DNA of 64,000 nucleotides, taken from positions 62,001 through 126,000 of the forward strand of contig NZ_ACLR01000182.1 of NCBI RefSeq assembly GCF_000174775.1, written 5' to 3'. The position numbers and the translations under genes were made by a program. The DNA is from Porphyromonas uenonis 60-3 (GTDB lineage: Bacteria; Bacteroidota; Bacteroidia; Bacteroidales; Porphyromonadaceae). Positions 34,259-43,431 of this stretch are shown here, one piece after another. Under the pieces are notes generated by a model. It was not told where the DNA came from. It did not search any database and saw only the letters and a list, made by a program, of their open reading frames with translations. Positions within the stretch are counted from its first letter, which is position 1. Each line of letters opens with the position of its first letter.

Positions 34259-35431
34259 GTAGGAGTAGAATCCGCTACGCTCCTTGCCTGCCGAGCCGAT
34301 CATGATCCGATCGTTGTACCACCCGAGGGCGCATGCGTGAGGATTGGACACTGGGATACCCTCGATCTGCTGGATGGTACGCTGCTCTAGGTCGATGACC
34401 GTAGGAATACAGTAGAGAGCCGTGTAGGGGTTCTTGTTCTCGGGGTCGAGCGCATAGATGCCCATGATGGCGACCACCTTGGAGCCAGAGATGTAGCGCA
34501 TTGATACGAAGAAGTTGGCGGGGAGCTTGGTCGTCTGGGGTAAGACGCCCTTGACCTCGATGTTGATCTCCGAGAGCTTCATAGACCATGAGGGGTCGAT
34601 CTCGGTCTCACCCTTTTTGATGCGAACGATACCGCTGGGGAACTCAGGGTTGAAGCCAAAGCTCCCCATGCAGAGTATGTACAGATCGCCCTTGTCATCG
34701 AGGAAGATCGAGTTAGCCACGATCGGACGGGTAGCGACAGAGAGCCCCGAGGTGGTAGAGGAAATCTTCTTCTCCACCTTGTCCGTTGCGATGTCTATGA
34801 GCGCCAGCTCGACCTCCTTGTGTAGTGGCATCCACTTGGGGTCCATCTGACAGAGCCCTACGTAGAGCTTGCCGTCGCGTACTGCCATAGCACCGGGCAT
34901 CACATTGGTGTCATCGTGCTTGTACTGGTTGAGGTCTATCACGGCCGTCTTGGTCATCGTCTTGGGGTTAAACGCCCAGACCTGTCCGATGTTTTGGAAG
35001 CTGATGTAAGCCTTCTCTGGAGAGACCTCGACCACATTGCAGGCAGCGGCTCCTCCTGGTAGCTCCATAGCGCCACGCTTGGTGAGCTGCAACTCCTTGC
35101 TTACGGTGTAGCAGACGAGCTCAGCCTTGCCCATACCCATATAGTCGGGCAGGACGTAGAGATGATCCCCGCAGTAGATAGGCTCCGTGCCGAAGCCGAC
35201 AGGCACGCCACGGCTGTTGTCGTACTTCTTCGCCTCGATAGAGCCGATAGCCTGCAGGTACCCATTGCCTGAGGCACCGTCCGCATTCATTATTGAGGTA
35301 GAGAAGAGAATCCGCTCACTACCCGTCTGGGGTGTCGGCTTAGGCTCCTTGTCACAGCTGGTGAGCGCTAGCCCTAGTAGGAGGGCAGCGATAAGGGTGA
35401 GCCTGTTGGTTAGTTTGTTGAATCTGTTCAT
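34178..35431 (-). CDS. DUF4374 domain lipoprotein
   Basis: Predicted lipoprotein of 417 residues. The frame is open to 35473, but the ATG at 35431 (MNRFNKLTNRLTL) leads straight into a signal peptide with lipobox GLALTSC. The body is a beta-propeller-like series of strands (VLPDYMGMGKAELVCY, SPEKAYISFQNIGQVWAF, DGKLYVGLCQ, ALGWYNDRIMIGSAG) matching DUF4374. Members are found next to TonB-dependent receptors, and this one follows such a gene by 50 nt, so a role in binding the receptor's ligand, possibly iron or haem, is likely but inferred. Its 3' end is duplicated at 28903-28984. Confidence 0.82.
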   Translation of the reverse strand: MNRFNKLTNRLTLIAALLLGLALTSCDKEPKPTPQTGSERILFSTSIMNADGASGNGYLQAIGSIEAKKYDNSRGVPVGFGTEPIYCGDHLYVLPDYMGMGKAELVCYTVSKELQLTKRGAMELPGGAAACNVVEVSPEKAYISFQNIGQVWAFNPKTMTKTAVIDLNQYKHDDTNVMPGAMAVRDGKLYVGLCQMDPKWMPLHKEVELALIDIATDKVEKKISSTTSGLSVATRPIVANSIFLDDKGDLYILCMGSFGFNPEFPSGIVRIKKGETEIDPSWSMKLSEINIEVKGVLPQTTKLPANFFVSMRYISGSKVVAIMGIYALDPENKNPYTALYCIPTVIDLEQRTIQQIEGIPVSNPHACALGWYNDRIMIGSAGKERSGFYSYDPKTGAVSDGPVFEIEGNPVSFYQMK

Positions 35432-35480
35432 AGTGAAATCTGTTATTTGAATTGGTGAATATATAGTTGTCATCTGATTG

Positions 35481-37818
35481 TCATCTGAAGAGGTATCGCA
35501 GCTTTACCGAGAAGTTAATGCCTGGTAACGGACGGTTTAGCTCGGACATCTGACGCTGGTTGGTCAGGTTCTTGACCTTGAAGGTGATCGTCCACTGATT
35601 ATTGCGCAGGCTCTGCTCTAGTCCTAAGTCTAGGCGCAGAGCAGTCGGTATCTTGCGCTCTTGGTACTGGCTCACCTCAAAGTCGTAGTAGTACTGATGC
35701 ACATAGGAGGCGTCGAGCATCAGACGGCTGTTGTAGCCCTCCCCGCCGAAGAGGTTCTCCTTGTGTAGCTCCAAGCCCGCATTGGCTAGGAAGTAGGGGA
35801 TGTTGGGCATACGCTTGAGGTAAGTTGGGTTAGCGACATTCGTCGAGGGGATCAGTCGGCGCGTGTCTCTGAGGTCTTGGTAAGTTTGCATTACCATAGA
35901 GATAGAGCCAGGGGAGGGCATCCCACTTCACCTCGCCCTCTACGCCCCAGGTGCGGATGCTCCCGAAGTTCTGATAGCAGCTCATCGAGGGGATGAGCCC
36001 TGGCATGAAGCGGATCATATCGGTGACGTAAGAGCCGAAAGCGTTGACCTCAGCCTCGATCAACTGCCCCGACGTGGGCGAGAAGTTGCGATAGACTAAG
36101 CCAACGTTGCCCCCACGGCTATGCTCGGGGCGCAGGTCGGTCGAGGCGCTGATAGAGTAGCCATTGCCTAGTAGCTCCTCACTCGTAGGGATGCGCACCT
36201 CGTCCGCATAGGAAGCCTTGATCAGGAAGTCTGGCGTGAAGCGGTAGCGGATAGCTTCGCTCCAGCCGAAGAAGTGTCGGTTAGTCTCCACATCCTTGAG
36301 GTCGCCTATACTGATGTCCCGATGACCTTAGAGCGAGAGCGGTAGTTGTAGTACTTTGCGGTGAAGGCATTCTGGAGCTTATCCTCAAAGAGCGTGAGGT
36401 CGTAGGAGGCACCCGCCGTGAGGCTGTTCATACGGCTCTTGAAGTTCGCCTTATAGCCCAAAGCTCGATCCATAAGCGTGTCCGTCGGATTGCGATAAGC
36501 GTAAGTGTGGCACAGGTTGAGATTGAAAGCTTGATGGCGGTCTAGCGTATAGTTTAGGTTGACCTTGTCCACCAAGTTGATCGTTCGATTGACCCCCATC
36601 GGTAGGTATGCTCGATAGTTCGCCTCCATAAGAGGAGCCTGCGGGGTACTCCTTGCCATCCCAGTCGTAGCGATGCGCAGCCTTGTCGGTCAGTCCATTT
36701 TGCCCGAATACCACCCCGACCGATGCGTCTAGATCTAGCCCTGGGAGGAAGAAGTCTGCACGCTTGAAAGTGCTCTCCAGAGCCAATCCCTTGGAGAGGG
36801 TAAAAGCTTCTCGTACGTCCCACTCGAAGCCCTGTATCTCTCTGCGAATGTAGGTCCCAGCGCACTCTAGCTTGATCTCGTCAAACCACCACTTCGTTGC
36901 CTTGAGGCTACCGCCTAGGATCGCTTTCCGAAACTGATCGTGGTCGCGCCTCACGATCCGATCCTTGTAGTGTGGCAACTCCATCTTGTAGTTGTTGTCC
37001 GAGTAGGCGAGCGTACCGCCTACGCCAAACTGCACGCCTGCATCCTCCAGGGTACGCTTGAAGACTGTCGAGAGCATGTGCGAATTGTACGACCCTACCT
37101 CATACGAAGCGTCAAAGTACTTCGGCGGGTACTCCTTGAGCACCACATTCACTGCTCCGCCCATAGCTGAGCCACCAAACTTGTAGGGTACGATCCCCTT
37201 GTAGACCTCCACCCGCTCGATCATATCGGTCGGGATGTCATTGATCGAGATGAAGTCGCTCATCTCGCCAAAGGGTGTCTCGTCAATGTAGATGCCCATT
37301 CGCTTGCCCTCTAGTCCACGTAGCGATATGCGCGAGGCACTCCCTAGTCCGCCCGTATTGCGCAGCGTCACACCCGTAGTGCGAGACAGCACCTCGTCTA
37401 TCGAGGAGGCGGTACCTTGTAGCTGTCGCATCGAGATGACCGAGATAGGCATAGCGGACTCACGCAGAGCGCGCTCCTGACGCTTGGCAACGACGACGAC
37501 ACTGCCTAGCGTCGTCTCGTCGACCTCTAGTCTCACGCTGATCGGCTTGCCATCTTGCCGTGGGGATGTGATGCGCTTGCTCTTGTAGCCCACATAGCTC
37601 ACGACGAGTCTCTTGACCCGCTGCTTGGAGGTGAAGCTCCAGAGCCCCTCGGCATCGGTGACGGCACCTGCCCCTTTTGGCTCGGCATAGACATTGGCAC
37701 CGATGAGGGGTTCGCCTGTAGCGTCATCTAGTACGCTGCCACGGTAGTGGTACTCCTGAGCTACTGCTGCGCTGAGGGAGAGTAGCGTGATTAGTAATAG
37801 TAGTCTGTATCGTCTCAT
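35481..37818 (-). pseudogene. TonB-dependent receptor, three apparent frameshifts
   Basis: Outer-membrane active transporter, about 779 codons if repaired. Signal peptide (MRRYRLLLLITLLSLSAAVAQ trimmed at AQ), a carboxypeptidase-regulatory-like domain (GEPLIGANVYAE, residues about 30-105), the plug (about 115-250, SRISLRGLEGKRMGIYIDE) and barrel. The frame breaks at 36643-36646 (one extra base in a G4 run, plus strand), 36318-36320 (one base short in a C run) and about 35882 (one extra base). Joining the four frames gives continuous receptor sequence to the end VKLRYLFR. It could be a decaying gene or sequencing error; the intact DUF4374 partner and fabD's similar defect favour the latter. 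Confidence 0.8.
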
Positions 37819-37883
37819 TAATTAGTTGGTTGATTTGCTTATTGGGAAGAGAGGGGAAACTGAACGTCTTTCGCTAAGTGTTC

Positions 37884-37919
37884 AAAAAAAGGGTCTAGTG
37901 AAACGTTTCACTAGCCCCC
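37884..37919 (-). terminator. Terminator after the TetR gene, with perfect 20-nt palindrome
   Basis: CTAGTGAAACGTTTCACTAG (37895-37914) is a perfect palindrome extended by GGG/CCC, and on the minus strand is followed by seven T. It overlaps the TetR stop codon and lies 76 nt before the receptor gene. The exact symmetry would also suit a dimeric repressor site. Confidence 0.75.
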
Positions 37920-38531
37920 TAAGAGTGCTCGCCAACCGCCGAAGCTAAACTTCTCGTGGCACCGACAGAACCGTGCCAGCTCCTCTGGACTGGTGTCGGA
38001 CCGCTGTAGTATAGTTTTGATGGTTGCCGTGATAAAGGCTGAGTAAATATCGATGAAGGAAGGATCGACCTCGGCTTTCCAGTCGGGATGGAGCTCTCGA
38101 TACCGCTCGAAGTAGCGGATGGTCGACTCGTTGCTCAGCTGATTGAGCCGAGCCTCGTAGTGATCCAGATAGGAGCCTGCACTGGCGAAGAAGACCAGTC
38201 GCAGAGCCTCCGCATGGTCAATGATGTACTGGTAGAAGGGCGCCTTCGAGTAGCCCCTCCGCTTACGCTCCATAGGGTCCAGCATATCCATCTCCATGTC
38301 CTGATCCTCAGGCGGTAAGGCGTAAAATGCCTCTAGCCCCTTGATCGCAGGCTCTACGAGCGAGCGAAAGAGTGCCTCCTTGTCCTCATAATAGTAGTAT
38401 ATACTGCCCAGCGAGGCGTAAGCCTCCTTGGCCACCATACGCATCGAGGTGCCTATGTAGCCGTGCCGAGAGAAGAGCCGTAAGGCACCCTCCTCGATAC
38501 GCTGCTGTATATCTAGTGTCGGACTATTCAT
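37911..38531 (-). CDS. TetR/AcrR family regulator
   Basis: Transcriptional regulator of 206 residues. The N-terminal helix-turn-helix is clear: IEEGALRLFSRHGYIGTSMR, then AKEAYASLGSIYYYYEDKEALF (about 10-55, split across two motifs). The C-terminal ligand-binding half is helical and not specific. It ends inside the palindromic terminator that precedes the TonB receptor gene, and starts 11 nt after a methyltransferase gene, so it may be cotranscribed with that gene and control the receptor/DUF4374 pair (inference). Confidence 0.88.
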   Translation of the reverse strand: MNSPTLDIQQRIEEGALRLFSRHGYIGTSMRMVAKEAYASLGSIYYYYEDKEALFRSLVEPAIKGLEAFYALPPEDQDMEMDMLDPMERKRRGYSKAPFYQYIIDHAEALRLVFFASAGSYLDHYEARLNQLSNESTIRYFERYRELHPDWKAEVDPSFIDIYSAFITATIKTILQRSDTSPEELARFCRCHEKFSFGGWRALLGG

Positions 38532-38542
38532 AGTTCGTTTGC

Positions 38543-39208
38543 TTACCTATCTTTGATTACTGAGCAGATGAGCATGGCGTGGTACTGACGCACGGAGATA
38601 CGCTCCCCAAAGAGGTTCCGAAGAATTGCCACCGCCTCCGCCGCTGTGTAGTGTGGCGGGCAGAAGTACCCCTTGCGCTCCAATATATGGCGAGCTATCC
38701 AGTCGCCCACGCGGTGCTCCCCACGTACGTAAAAGCATCCACACAGTCTCCCTCCAGGCTTTAGCACACGGTGCATCTCACGGAGGGCTTGCTCCTTGTC
38801 GGGAAAGGCTTGCAAACCACTCATCGTGAGCAGATAGTCAAACTCCCCATCGGCAAAGGGCATCGCCCCCACATCGCCCTGCACGAGCGATACATTGGTC
38901 ACCCCCTCTACCTCAAAGCGGTGGGCAGCCATCTTGAGCATCTTCTCGGAGTAGTCCAGCGCAGTGATCTGAGCCTTGGCAAGCTGCTTGTACTTGTCGC
39001 AGGTGAAGACCGCAGTCCCCACCGGCACATCTAGTAGCCGCCCCGCAAAGTCATCGGGGATCATAGCCAAGACCTCTGCCGCCATCTGTAGCTGATTCAC
39101 CTGCCATAGCCCATTCATAAAGAGATGCCCCCACCAGGAGCGTCCCGTCATGAGTGCATCGTAGCGGTGCATCTGCTTGGTATATGCGTTATGCTGAGCC
39201 TTAGCCAT
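38543..39208 (-). CDS. Class I SAM-dependent methyltransferase
   Basis: Methyltransferase of 221 residues, of the UbiE/Methyltransf_11 type. Motif I is LLDVPVGTAVFT (about 58-69, with PVGT replacing the usual GxGxG), followed by ALDYSEKML, the motif ALVQGDVGAMPFADGEFD (about 108-124) and LREMHRVLKPGGRLCG. The substrate is unknown. It lies upstream of the TetR regulator on the same strand; a -7 box is about 43 nt upstream. Confidence 0.85.
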   Translation of the reverse strand: MAKAQHNAYTKQMHRYDALMTGRSWWGHLFMNGLWQVNQLQMAAEVLAMIPDDFAGRLLDVPVGTAVFTCDKYKQLAKAQITALDYSEKMLKMAAHRFEVEGVTNVSLVQGDVGAMPFADGEFDYLLTMSGLQAFPDKEQALREMHRVLKPGGRLCGCFYVRGEHRVGDWIARHILERKGYFCPPHYTAAEAVAILRNLFGERISVRQYHAMLICSVIKDR

Positions 39209-39251
39209 CAGTTTCTGCGGGGTGTACAGCTTGTATGGATCTATTACACCG

Positions 39252-39259
39252 CAAAGTTA
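39252..39259 (-). promoter_or_regulatory. -7 box of a candidate methyltransferase-tetR promoter
   Basis: TAACTTTG on the minus strand, 43 nt before the ATG at 39208. Confidence 0.35.
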
Positions 39260-39332
39260 TACCTCTTTGCCAAGGAAAGACCCCCGCAAATCTACCCAGT
39301 AGTAGGTACCGCTCGTAAGACTGTGGCGAAGA

Positions 39333-39635
39333 TTAGAGCTCGCGGAGGAGATGTTTGAGGGCGGCGAGGGGGTGGTGGGAGAGCATACGTGGACCGGCCC
39401 AGCGCATCACCGCCTGAATGCGGGCTTTCATGTCGGGTCGGTAGCAGTGTATGGGACATTTGCGGCAGGTGGGCTTCGCTACACCGTAGCGACAACGGTC
39501 TAGTCGCCGTGTGGCGTATTCGAGTAGCTCGCGACAACTGTCGCAGAGCGTTTCATTTTCCTCTTTCTTCCTGCAGTAGAGCTGGATCATTTGCCGAATG
39601 ACCTGCTGCTCCTCTGCGATGCGTCCCTGTCCCAT
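39333..39635 (-). CDS. YgbA-like protein (nitrous-oxide-stimulated promoter family)
   Basis: Small Cys-rich protein of 100 residues. The family pattern is visible: MIQLYCRKKE, TLCDSCRELLEYATRRLDRC, KPTCRKCPIHCY and MRWAGPRMLSHHPL. E. coli YgbA is part of the nitrosative-stress response; several conserved Cys could bind metal. The frame is open to 39734, but the ATG at 39635 (MGQGRIAEEQQ) removes a low-complexity overlap with mnmE and starts 1 nt after the mnmE stop codon, so the two are translated together. Confidence 0.85.
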   Translation of the reverse strand: MGQGRIAEEQQVIRQMIQLYCRKKEENETLCDSCRELLEYATRRLDRCRYGVAKPTCRKCPIHCYRPDMKARIQAVMRWAGPRMLSHHPLAALKHLLREL

Positions 39636-39636
39636 A

Positions 39637-41049
39637 CTACTTGCCGATGCAGAAGTGGGAGAAGATGTAGCCGAGCACCTCGTCGGAGGTGATGGAGGCG
39701 CCTGTGACGAGGCCGATCTCTTCGATAGCCTCACGGAGATAGGGGGTGATGAGGTCGCTGGTCAAGCCGTTGTGGAGGCCCTCGGAGACTAACTCTAAGG
39801 CGTGACTTGCCTTGGTGAGCGCCTCGTAGTGGCGTAGGTTGTAGAGCATCACGGTCTCTTCATTGCTGTGCAGGGTGTGGGTGTTGGTGACCATCAGCTC
39901 TTCGAGGGCTTCGATGCCCTGAGCGGCTCGTGCTGAGATGGCTAGCGGAGGGGTGGTGTGCCGTTTGTCCGTAATGCGCTGTAGTTGGTCGGAGCAGTGG
40001 CTGAGCCAGTCCGTGACCTCACGCTCGGTGAGTAGATCCCGCTTGTTGAGCAGGAGTATGAGGGTACTGTCGGGGGAGGTGAGTGGCAGGAGTTCACCGA
40101 GCTGTGTCTCTAGCTCGTCCCACGTAGGTAGGGGCGGGGCGATGACCCAGAGGATGAGCCGTGCCGAGGAGATCTGCTGGTAGCTACGCTCGATGCCTAG
40201 TTGCTCCACGAGGTCGGTCGTCTGGCGCAGACCAGCGGTGTCGATGAGTCGGAAGAGTGTACCACGGATGGTTAGTCGCCCCTCGACGGTGTCGCGGGTC
40301 GTGCCAGGGATGTCGCTGACGATGGCTCGCTCGTGCTGGAGGAGGGCGTTGAGGAGACTGCTCTTACCTACGTTGGGCGCGCCAATGATAGCGGTCGGGA
40401 TACCTTGCTGGAGCTCTTGCCCGGTGCTGAAGCTTTGCGTGAGCAGGCGGAGCTGGTGCTGTATGGTGGCTAACGTTTCAGCTAAAGTGGTGCGATCGGC
40501 AAAGGCGACATCCTCTTCGCTAAAGTCTAGCTCCAGCTCGAGGAGACCGGCGAAGCGTAGGAGCGTCGCCCGCAGTTCGTTGAGCAGATGACTGAGCCTG
40601 CCAGTATGCTGCTCCATAGCCATCTTGTGCTGTGTGGCAGTAGTCGCTGCGATGAGGTCGGCGACCGCTTCTGCCTCGGCGAGGTCTAGCTTGCCATGCG
40701 CTAAGGCACGACGGGTAAATTCGCCTGGATCGGCCATACGACACCCTTTCTGATGAGCGATCCACTCCAGTATGGAGCGCACGATGAAGGGAGAGGCGTG
40801 GCAGGAGAGCTCGACGACCTCTTCGCCAGTGTAGGAGTGTGGGGCGGCAAAGTAGGTGGCTACGACGAGGTCTATGAGTTGTCCGTCAATTCGCAGTCCA
40901 GCGGTCGTGGCTTCACGAGGCGCGAGCCTTTTGCCAAGAAGTGTCTCAGCGATCTGCGGGACTAAGCTTCCCGAGATACGTATGACGGCTAGCCCCCCGC
41001 CCAGTGCGGTGGCAGGCGCACAGATCGTTTCGCTCAGATCATGTATCAT
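39637..41049 (-). CDS. mnmE: tRNA uridine-5-carboxymethylaminomethyl modification GTPase
   Basis: With MnmG modifies the wobble uridine (U34) of several tRNAs. 470 residues, full length. The N-terminal folate-binding domain (about 1-120) is followed by a helical domain and an inserted G domain: G1 IGAPNVGKSSLLNAL, G2 PGTTRDTVEG, G3 LIDTAGLRQT, G4 LLNKRDLL. The C-terminus has the catalytic CXGK motif (FCIGK). It overlaps folK by 4 nt. Confidence 0.96.
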   Translation of the reverse strand: MIHDLSETICAPATALGGGLAVIRISGSLVPQIAETLLGKRLAPREATTAGLRIDGQLIDLVVATYFAAPHSYTGEEVVELSCHASPFIVRSILEWIAHQKGCRMADPGEFTRRALAHGKLDLAEAEAVADLIAATTATQHKMAMEQHTGRLSHLLNELRATLLRFAGLLELELDFSEEDVAFADRTTLAETLATIQHQLRLLTQSFSTGQELQQGIPTAIIGAPNVGKSSLLNALLQHERAIVSDIPGTTRDTVEGRLTIRGTLFRLIDTAGLRQTTDLVEQLGIERSYQQISSARLILWVIAPPLPTWDELETQLGELLPLTSPDSTLILLLNKRDLLTEREVTDWLSHCSDQLQRITDKRHTTPPLAISARAAQGIEALEELMVTNTHTLHSNEETVMLYNLRHYEALTKASHALELVSEGLHNGLTSDLITPYLREAIEEIGLVTGASITSDEVLGYIFSHFCIGK

Positions 41050-41513
41050 GAGGGCAGGGCGGCTAGTAGCTGAGCCACGGTGGCCCCCGTGGTGGGGATG
41101 GTGAGTTCGGGCGCTATGTAGCTGAGTGGCTGCAGGACGAAGGCTCGCTCACACATACGAGGATGCGGGATGGTGAGCTCAGGCGTGGTCACGACACGCT
41201 GGTCGTAGAGCAGGATGTCTAGGTCTATGACTCGGTCGGAGTAGATCCCGTCGTGCGACTTGTGCAGTCGCCCCATCTCCCGCTCGATCTCCTGAAGCTG
41301 TGCCAAAAGCTCTGCTGGTGTGGCTGTCGTGTGAACAGCCACAACGCTATTGAGGAAGAGATGCTCCGAAGCGAACCCCACGGGGCGAGTCTCCACAAAG
41401 GGGGCGATACTGTGAATCTGGAGCCCACGAAGGCGCATTCGCCTGATCGCCTCTAGCAACTGATGACGAGGCTCGTCAAGGTTGCTACCGAGGGCTATGT
41501 AAGCAGTAGGCAT
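41046..41513 (-). CDS. folK: 6-hydroxymethyl-7,8-dihydropterin pyrophosphokinase
   Basis: Folate pathway enzyme that transfers pyrophosphate from ATP to hydroxymethyl-dihydropterin. 155 residues. Motifs: YIALGSNLDEPRHQL at the N-terminus, PVGFASEHLFLN, DRVIDLDILLYD (metal-binding aspartates) and IPHPRMCERAFVLQPL. It stops inside the start of mnmE and lies 34 nt after queA. Confidence 0.94.
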   Translation of the reverse strand: MPTAYIALGSNLDEPRHQLLEAIRRMRLRGLQIHSIAPFVETRPVGFASEHLFLNSVVAVHTTATPAELLAQLQEIEREMGRLHKSHDGIYSDRVIDLDILLYDQRVVTTPELTIPHPRMCERAFVLQPLSYIAPELTIPTTGATVAQLLAALPS

Positions 41514-41547
41514 AGGAGCGACAGTGAGAGAGGCTTAGTGGGATTCT

Positions 41548-42621
41548 TTAGTCCATAATGAGGAGCGCATCCCCGTAGCAGCCGAAGCGGTACTTCTCCT
41601 TGACCGCTACATTCATTGCGTTCATCACATTCTTCTCTCCACCCATGGTGGCGGCGCACATGAGGTTGATACTCTTTGGCGCATTGAAGTTGGTCAGCAT
41701 AGCGGTCGGCAGGTGAATGTGGTAAGGCGGGTAGATGAACTCGTTGGTCCATCCGCTGAACTCCTTGAGGTAACCATCTGTGCTGACGCCCGTCTCGAGG
41801 GCTCGCATGACGGTAGCCCCGACGGCAACGATCTGCGCATTGTCGTCGCGCGCTTGGTTGACGATGTCGCAGCACTCGAGGGGAATGTACATCTCTTCGT
41901 TCTCCACCTTATACTTGCTGATCGCCTCCACCTCGATCTCCTGATAGCTGGAGAGGTTGTGATGTAGCGTGAGGAAAGCAAGGTTGCAGCCCTGCAGACG
42001 AAGCTTGTGCAGGATGATGTCGCTAAAGTGCAGGCTCGCCGCAGGAGCGCAGACGGCGCCGATATGCTTGGCGAAGACACTCTGATAACGCTCTAGATCG
42101 CTTGGCTCAGCGGGGCGCTTGATCTCTTGGGGTAGTGGAGCTTCGCCTAGACTGTACAGATCCTTGAGGAAGTCCTCGTGAGAGCCGTCGTAGAGGAAGC
42201 GTAGGATACGACCGCGCGAGATGGTATTGTCGATAACCTCAGCGACCAGCACGGGAGCTCCGCCCTCTTCGCCGAACTCCAGCTTGTTGCCGATGCGGAT
42301 CTTGCGGGCTGGATCTACGAGGACATCCCATAGACGCAGGGATTCGTTGAGCTCACGCAGGAGGAAGACCTCAATCTTTGCCTGATTCTTCTCCTTCAGT
42401 CCATAGAGTCTTGCGGGGAAAACCTTGGTGTCGTTGAAGACAAAGGTGTCTTTTTCGCCAAAATAGTCGAGGATGTCCACAAAGTTCTTATGCTCGATAG
42501 AGCCATCGGTGCGGTGCAGCACCATCATACGAGACTGATCTCTGAAGGTGGTCGGATACTGAGCAATGAGCTCCTCGGGGAGCTTGTAGTCAAAGTGTGA
42601 AAGCTTCGCTTTATGTCGCAT
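41548..42621 (-). CDS. queA: S-adenosylmethionine:tRNA ribosyltransferase-isomerase
   Basis: Makes epoxyqueuosine in tRNA by transferring and isomerising the ribosyl part of SAM. 357 residues. Recognisable segments: FDYKLPEELIAQYP, RDQSRMMVLHR, FVFNDTKVFPARL, APAASLHFS and the C-terminal YRFGCYGDALLI. The next enzyme, QueG, is encoded at 59906-60862, so both late steps of queuosine synthesis are in this window. Confidence 0.95.
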   Translation of the reverse strand: MRHKAKLSHFDYKLPEELIAQYPTTFRDQSRMMVLHRTDGSIEHKNFVDILDYFGEKDTFVFNDTKVFPARLYGLKEKNQAKIEVFLLRELNESLRLWDVLVDPARKIRIGNKLEFGEEGGAPVLVAEVIDNTISRGRILRFLYDGSHEDFLKDLYSLGEAPLPQEIKRPAEPSDLERYQSVFAKHIGAVCAPAASLHFSDIILHKLRLQGCNLAFLTLHHNLSSYQEIEVEAISKYKVENEEMYIPLECCDIVNQARDDNAQIVAVGATVMRALETGVSTDGYLKEFSGWTNEFIYPPYHIHLPTAMLTNFNAPKSINLMCAATMGGEKNVMNAMNVAVKEKYRFGCYGDALLIMD

Positions 42622-42662
42622 ATTGGATTCTGATTCTAATGGGATAGGGGGGGATATAGTAG

Positions 42663-43427
42663 TCAGGAGAGTTCCTCCTCTTCGGGTGTTAGGGCGAGTA
42701 GCTCGTCCAGTTGGTCGAGGCTAAAGCAGTTCGCCTGAGAAATCTCGCCAGAGCGTGTCCGCACCAGCTGGGTAAGATAAGCTCCCGAGTCGAGAGCCGT
42801 GCCGAGGTCGCGTGCTAGCGAACGAATGTAGGTGCCTCTGCTACAGACGATGCGTAGCTGTAGGGAGGGGGGCGTGAAGCTAACTAGCTCCAGCTCGTGG
42901 ATGGTGACGTGCTTGTGTGCGAGCTCTACTTCCTGTCCCTGACGGGCTAGGTCGTAGGCGCGTATGCCGCCCACCTTGACCGCTGAGAAGCTCGGAGGTC
43001 GCTGGTCTATCTCTCCCGTGAACTGGTGCAGGGTGCTCCGCACCATCTCCTCCGTGATATGTTCGTAGGGATAGGTCGCATCGATCTCGTGCTCGCTGTC
43101 GAAGGATGGCGTGGTGGCTCCGAGCTGGAGCGTGGCGCAGTACTCTTTGTCATGATCCATCAGCTGCTCGATGAGTTTCGTGGCACGACCCGTGCAGAGC
43201 ACCAGTACGCCCGTCGCCTGCGGATCCAGCGTCCCCGCGTGGCCTACCTTGATGCGCTTGATGCCCGTCACCTGACGCACCATGATGCGCAACTTATTGA
43301 CCACGTCAAAGGAGGTCCACCCCAACGGCTTGTCTAGTGGTATGATCGCTCCCGCACGTAACGTGAGGGGGCGACGAGCTTGTAGATCGGCAGGAGTATA
43401 TAGCTTGGAGGAGACTTCCTGATTCAT
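42663..43427 (-). CDS. truB: tRNA pseudouridine-55 synthase
   Basis: Forms pseudouridine 55 in the T loop of tRNA. 254 residues. Motifs: PLDKPLGWTSFDVVNKLR, KVGHAGTLDPQATGVLVLC (catalytic Asp in TLDP), PPSFSAVKVGGIRAYDLAR and VCSRGTYIRSLARDLG. It is 5 nt after uppP. Confidence 0.95.
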   Translation of the reverse strand: MNQEVSSKLYTPADLQARRPLTLRAGAIIPLDKPLGWTSFDVVNKLRIMVRQVTGIKRIKVGHAGTLDPQATGVLVLCTGRATKLIEQLMDHDKEYCATLQLGATTPSFDSEHEIDATYPYEHITEEMVRSTLHQFTGEIDQRPPSFSAVKVGGIRAYDLARQGQEVELAHKHVTIHELELVSFTPPSLQLRIVCSRGTYIRSLARDLGTALDSGAYLTQLVRTRSGEISQANCFSLDQLDELLALTPEEEELS

Positions 43428-43431
43428 CTTA

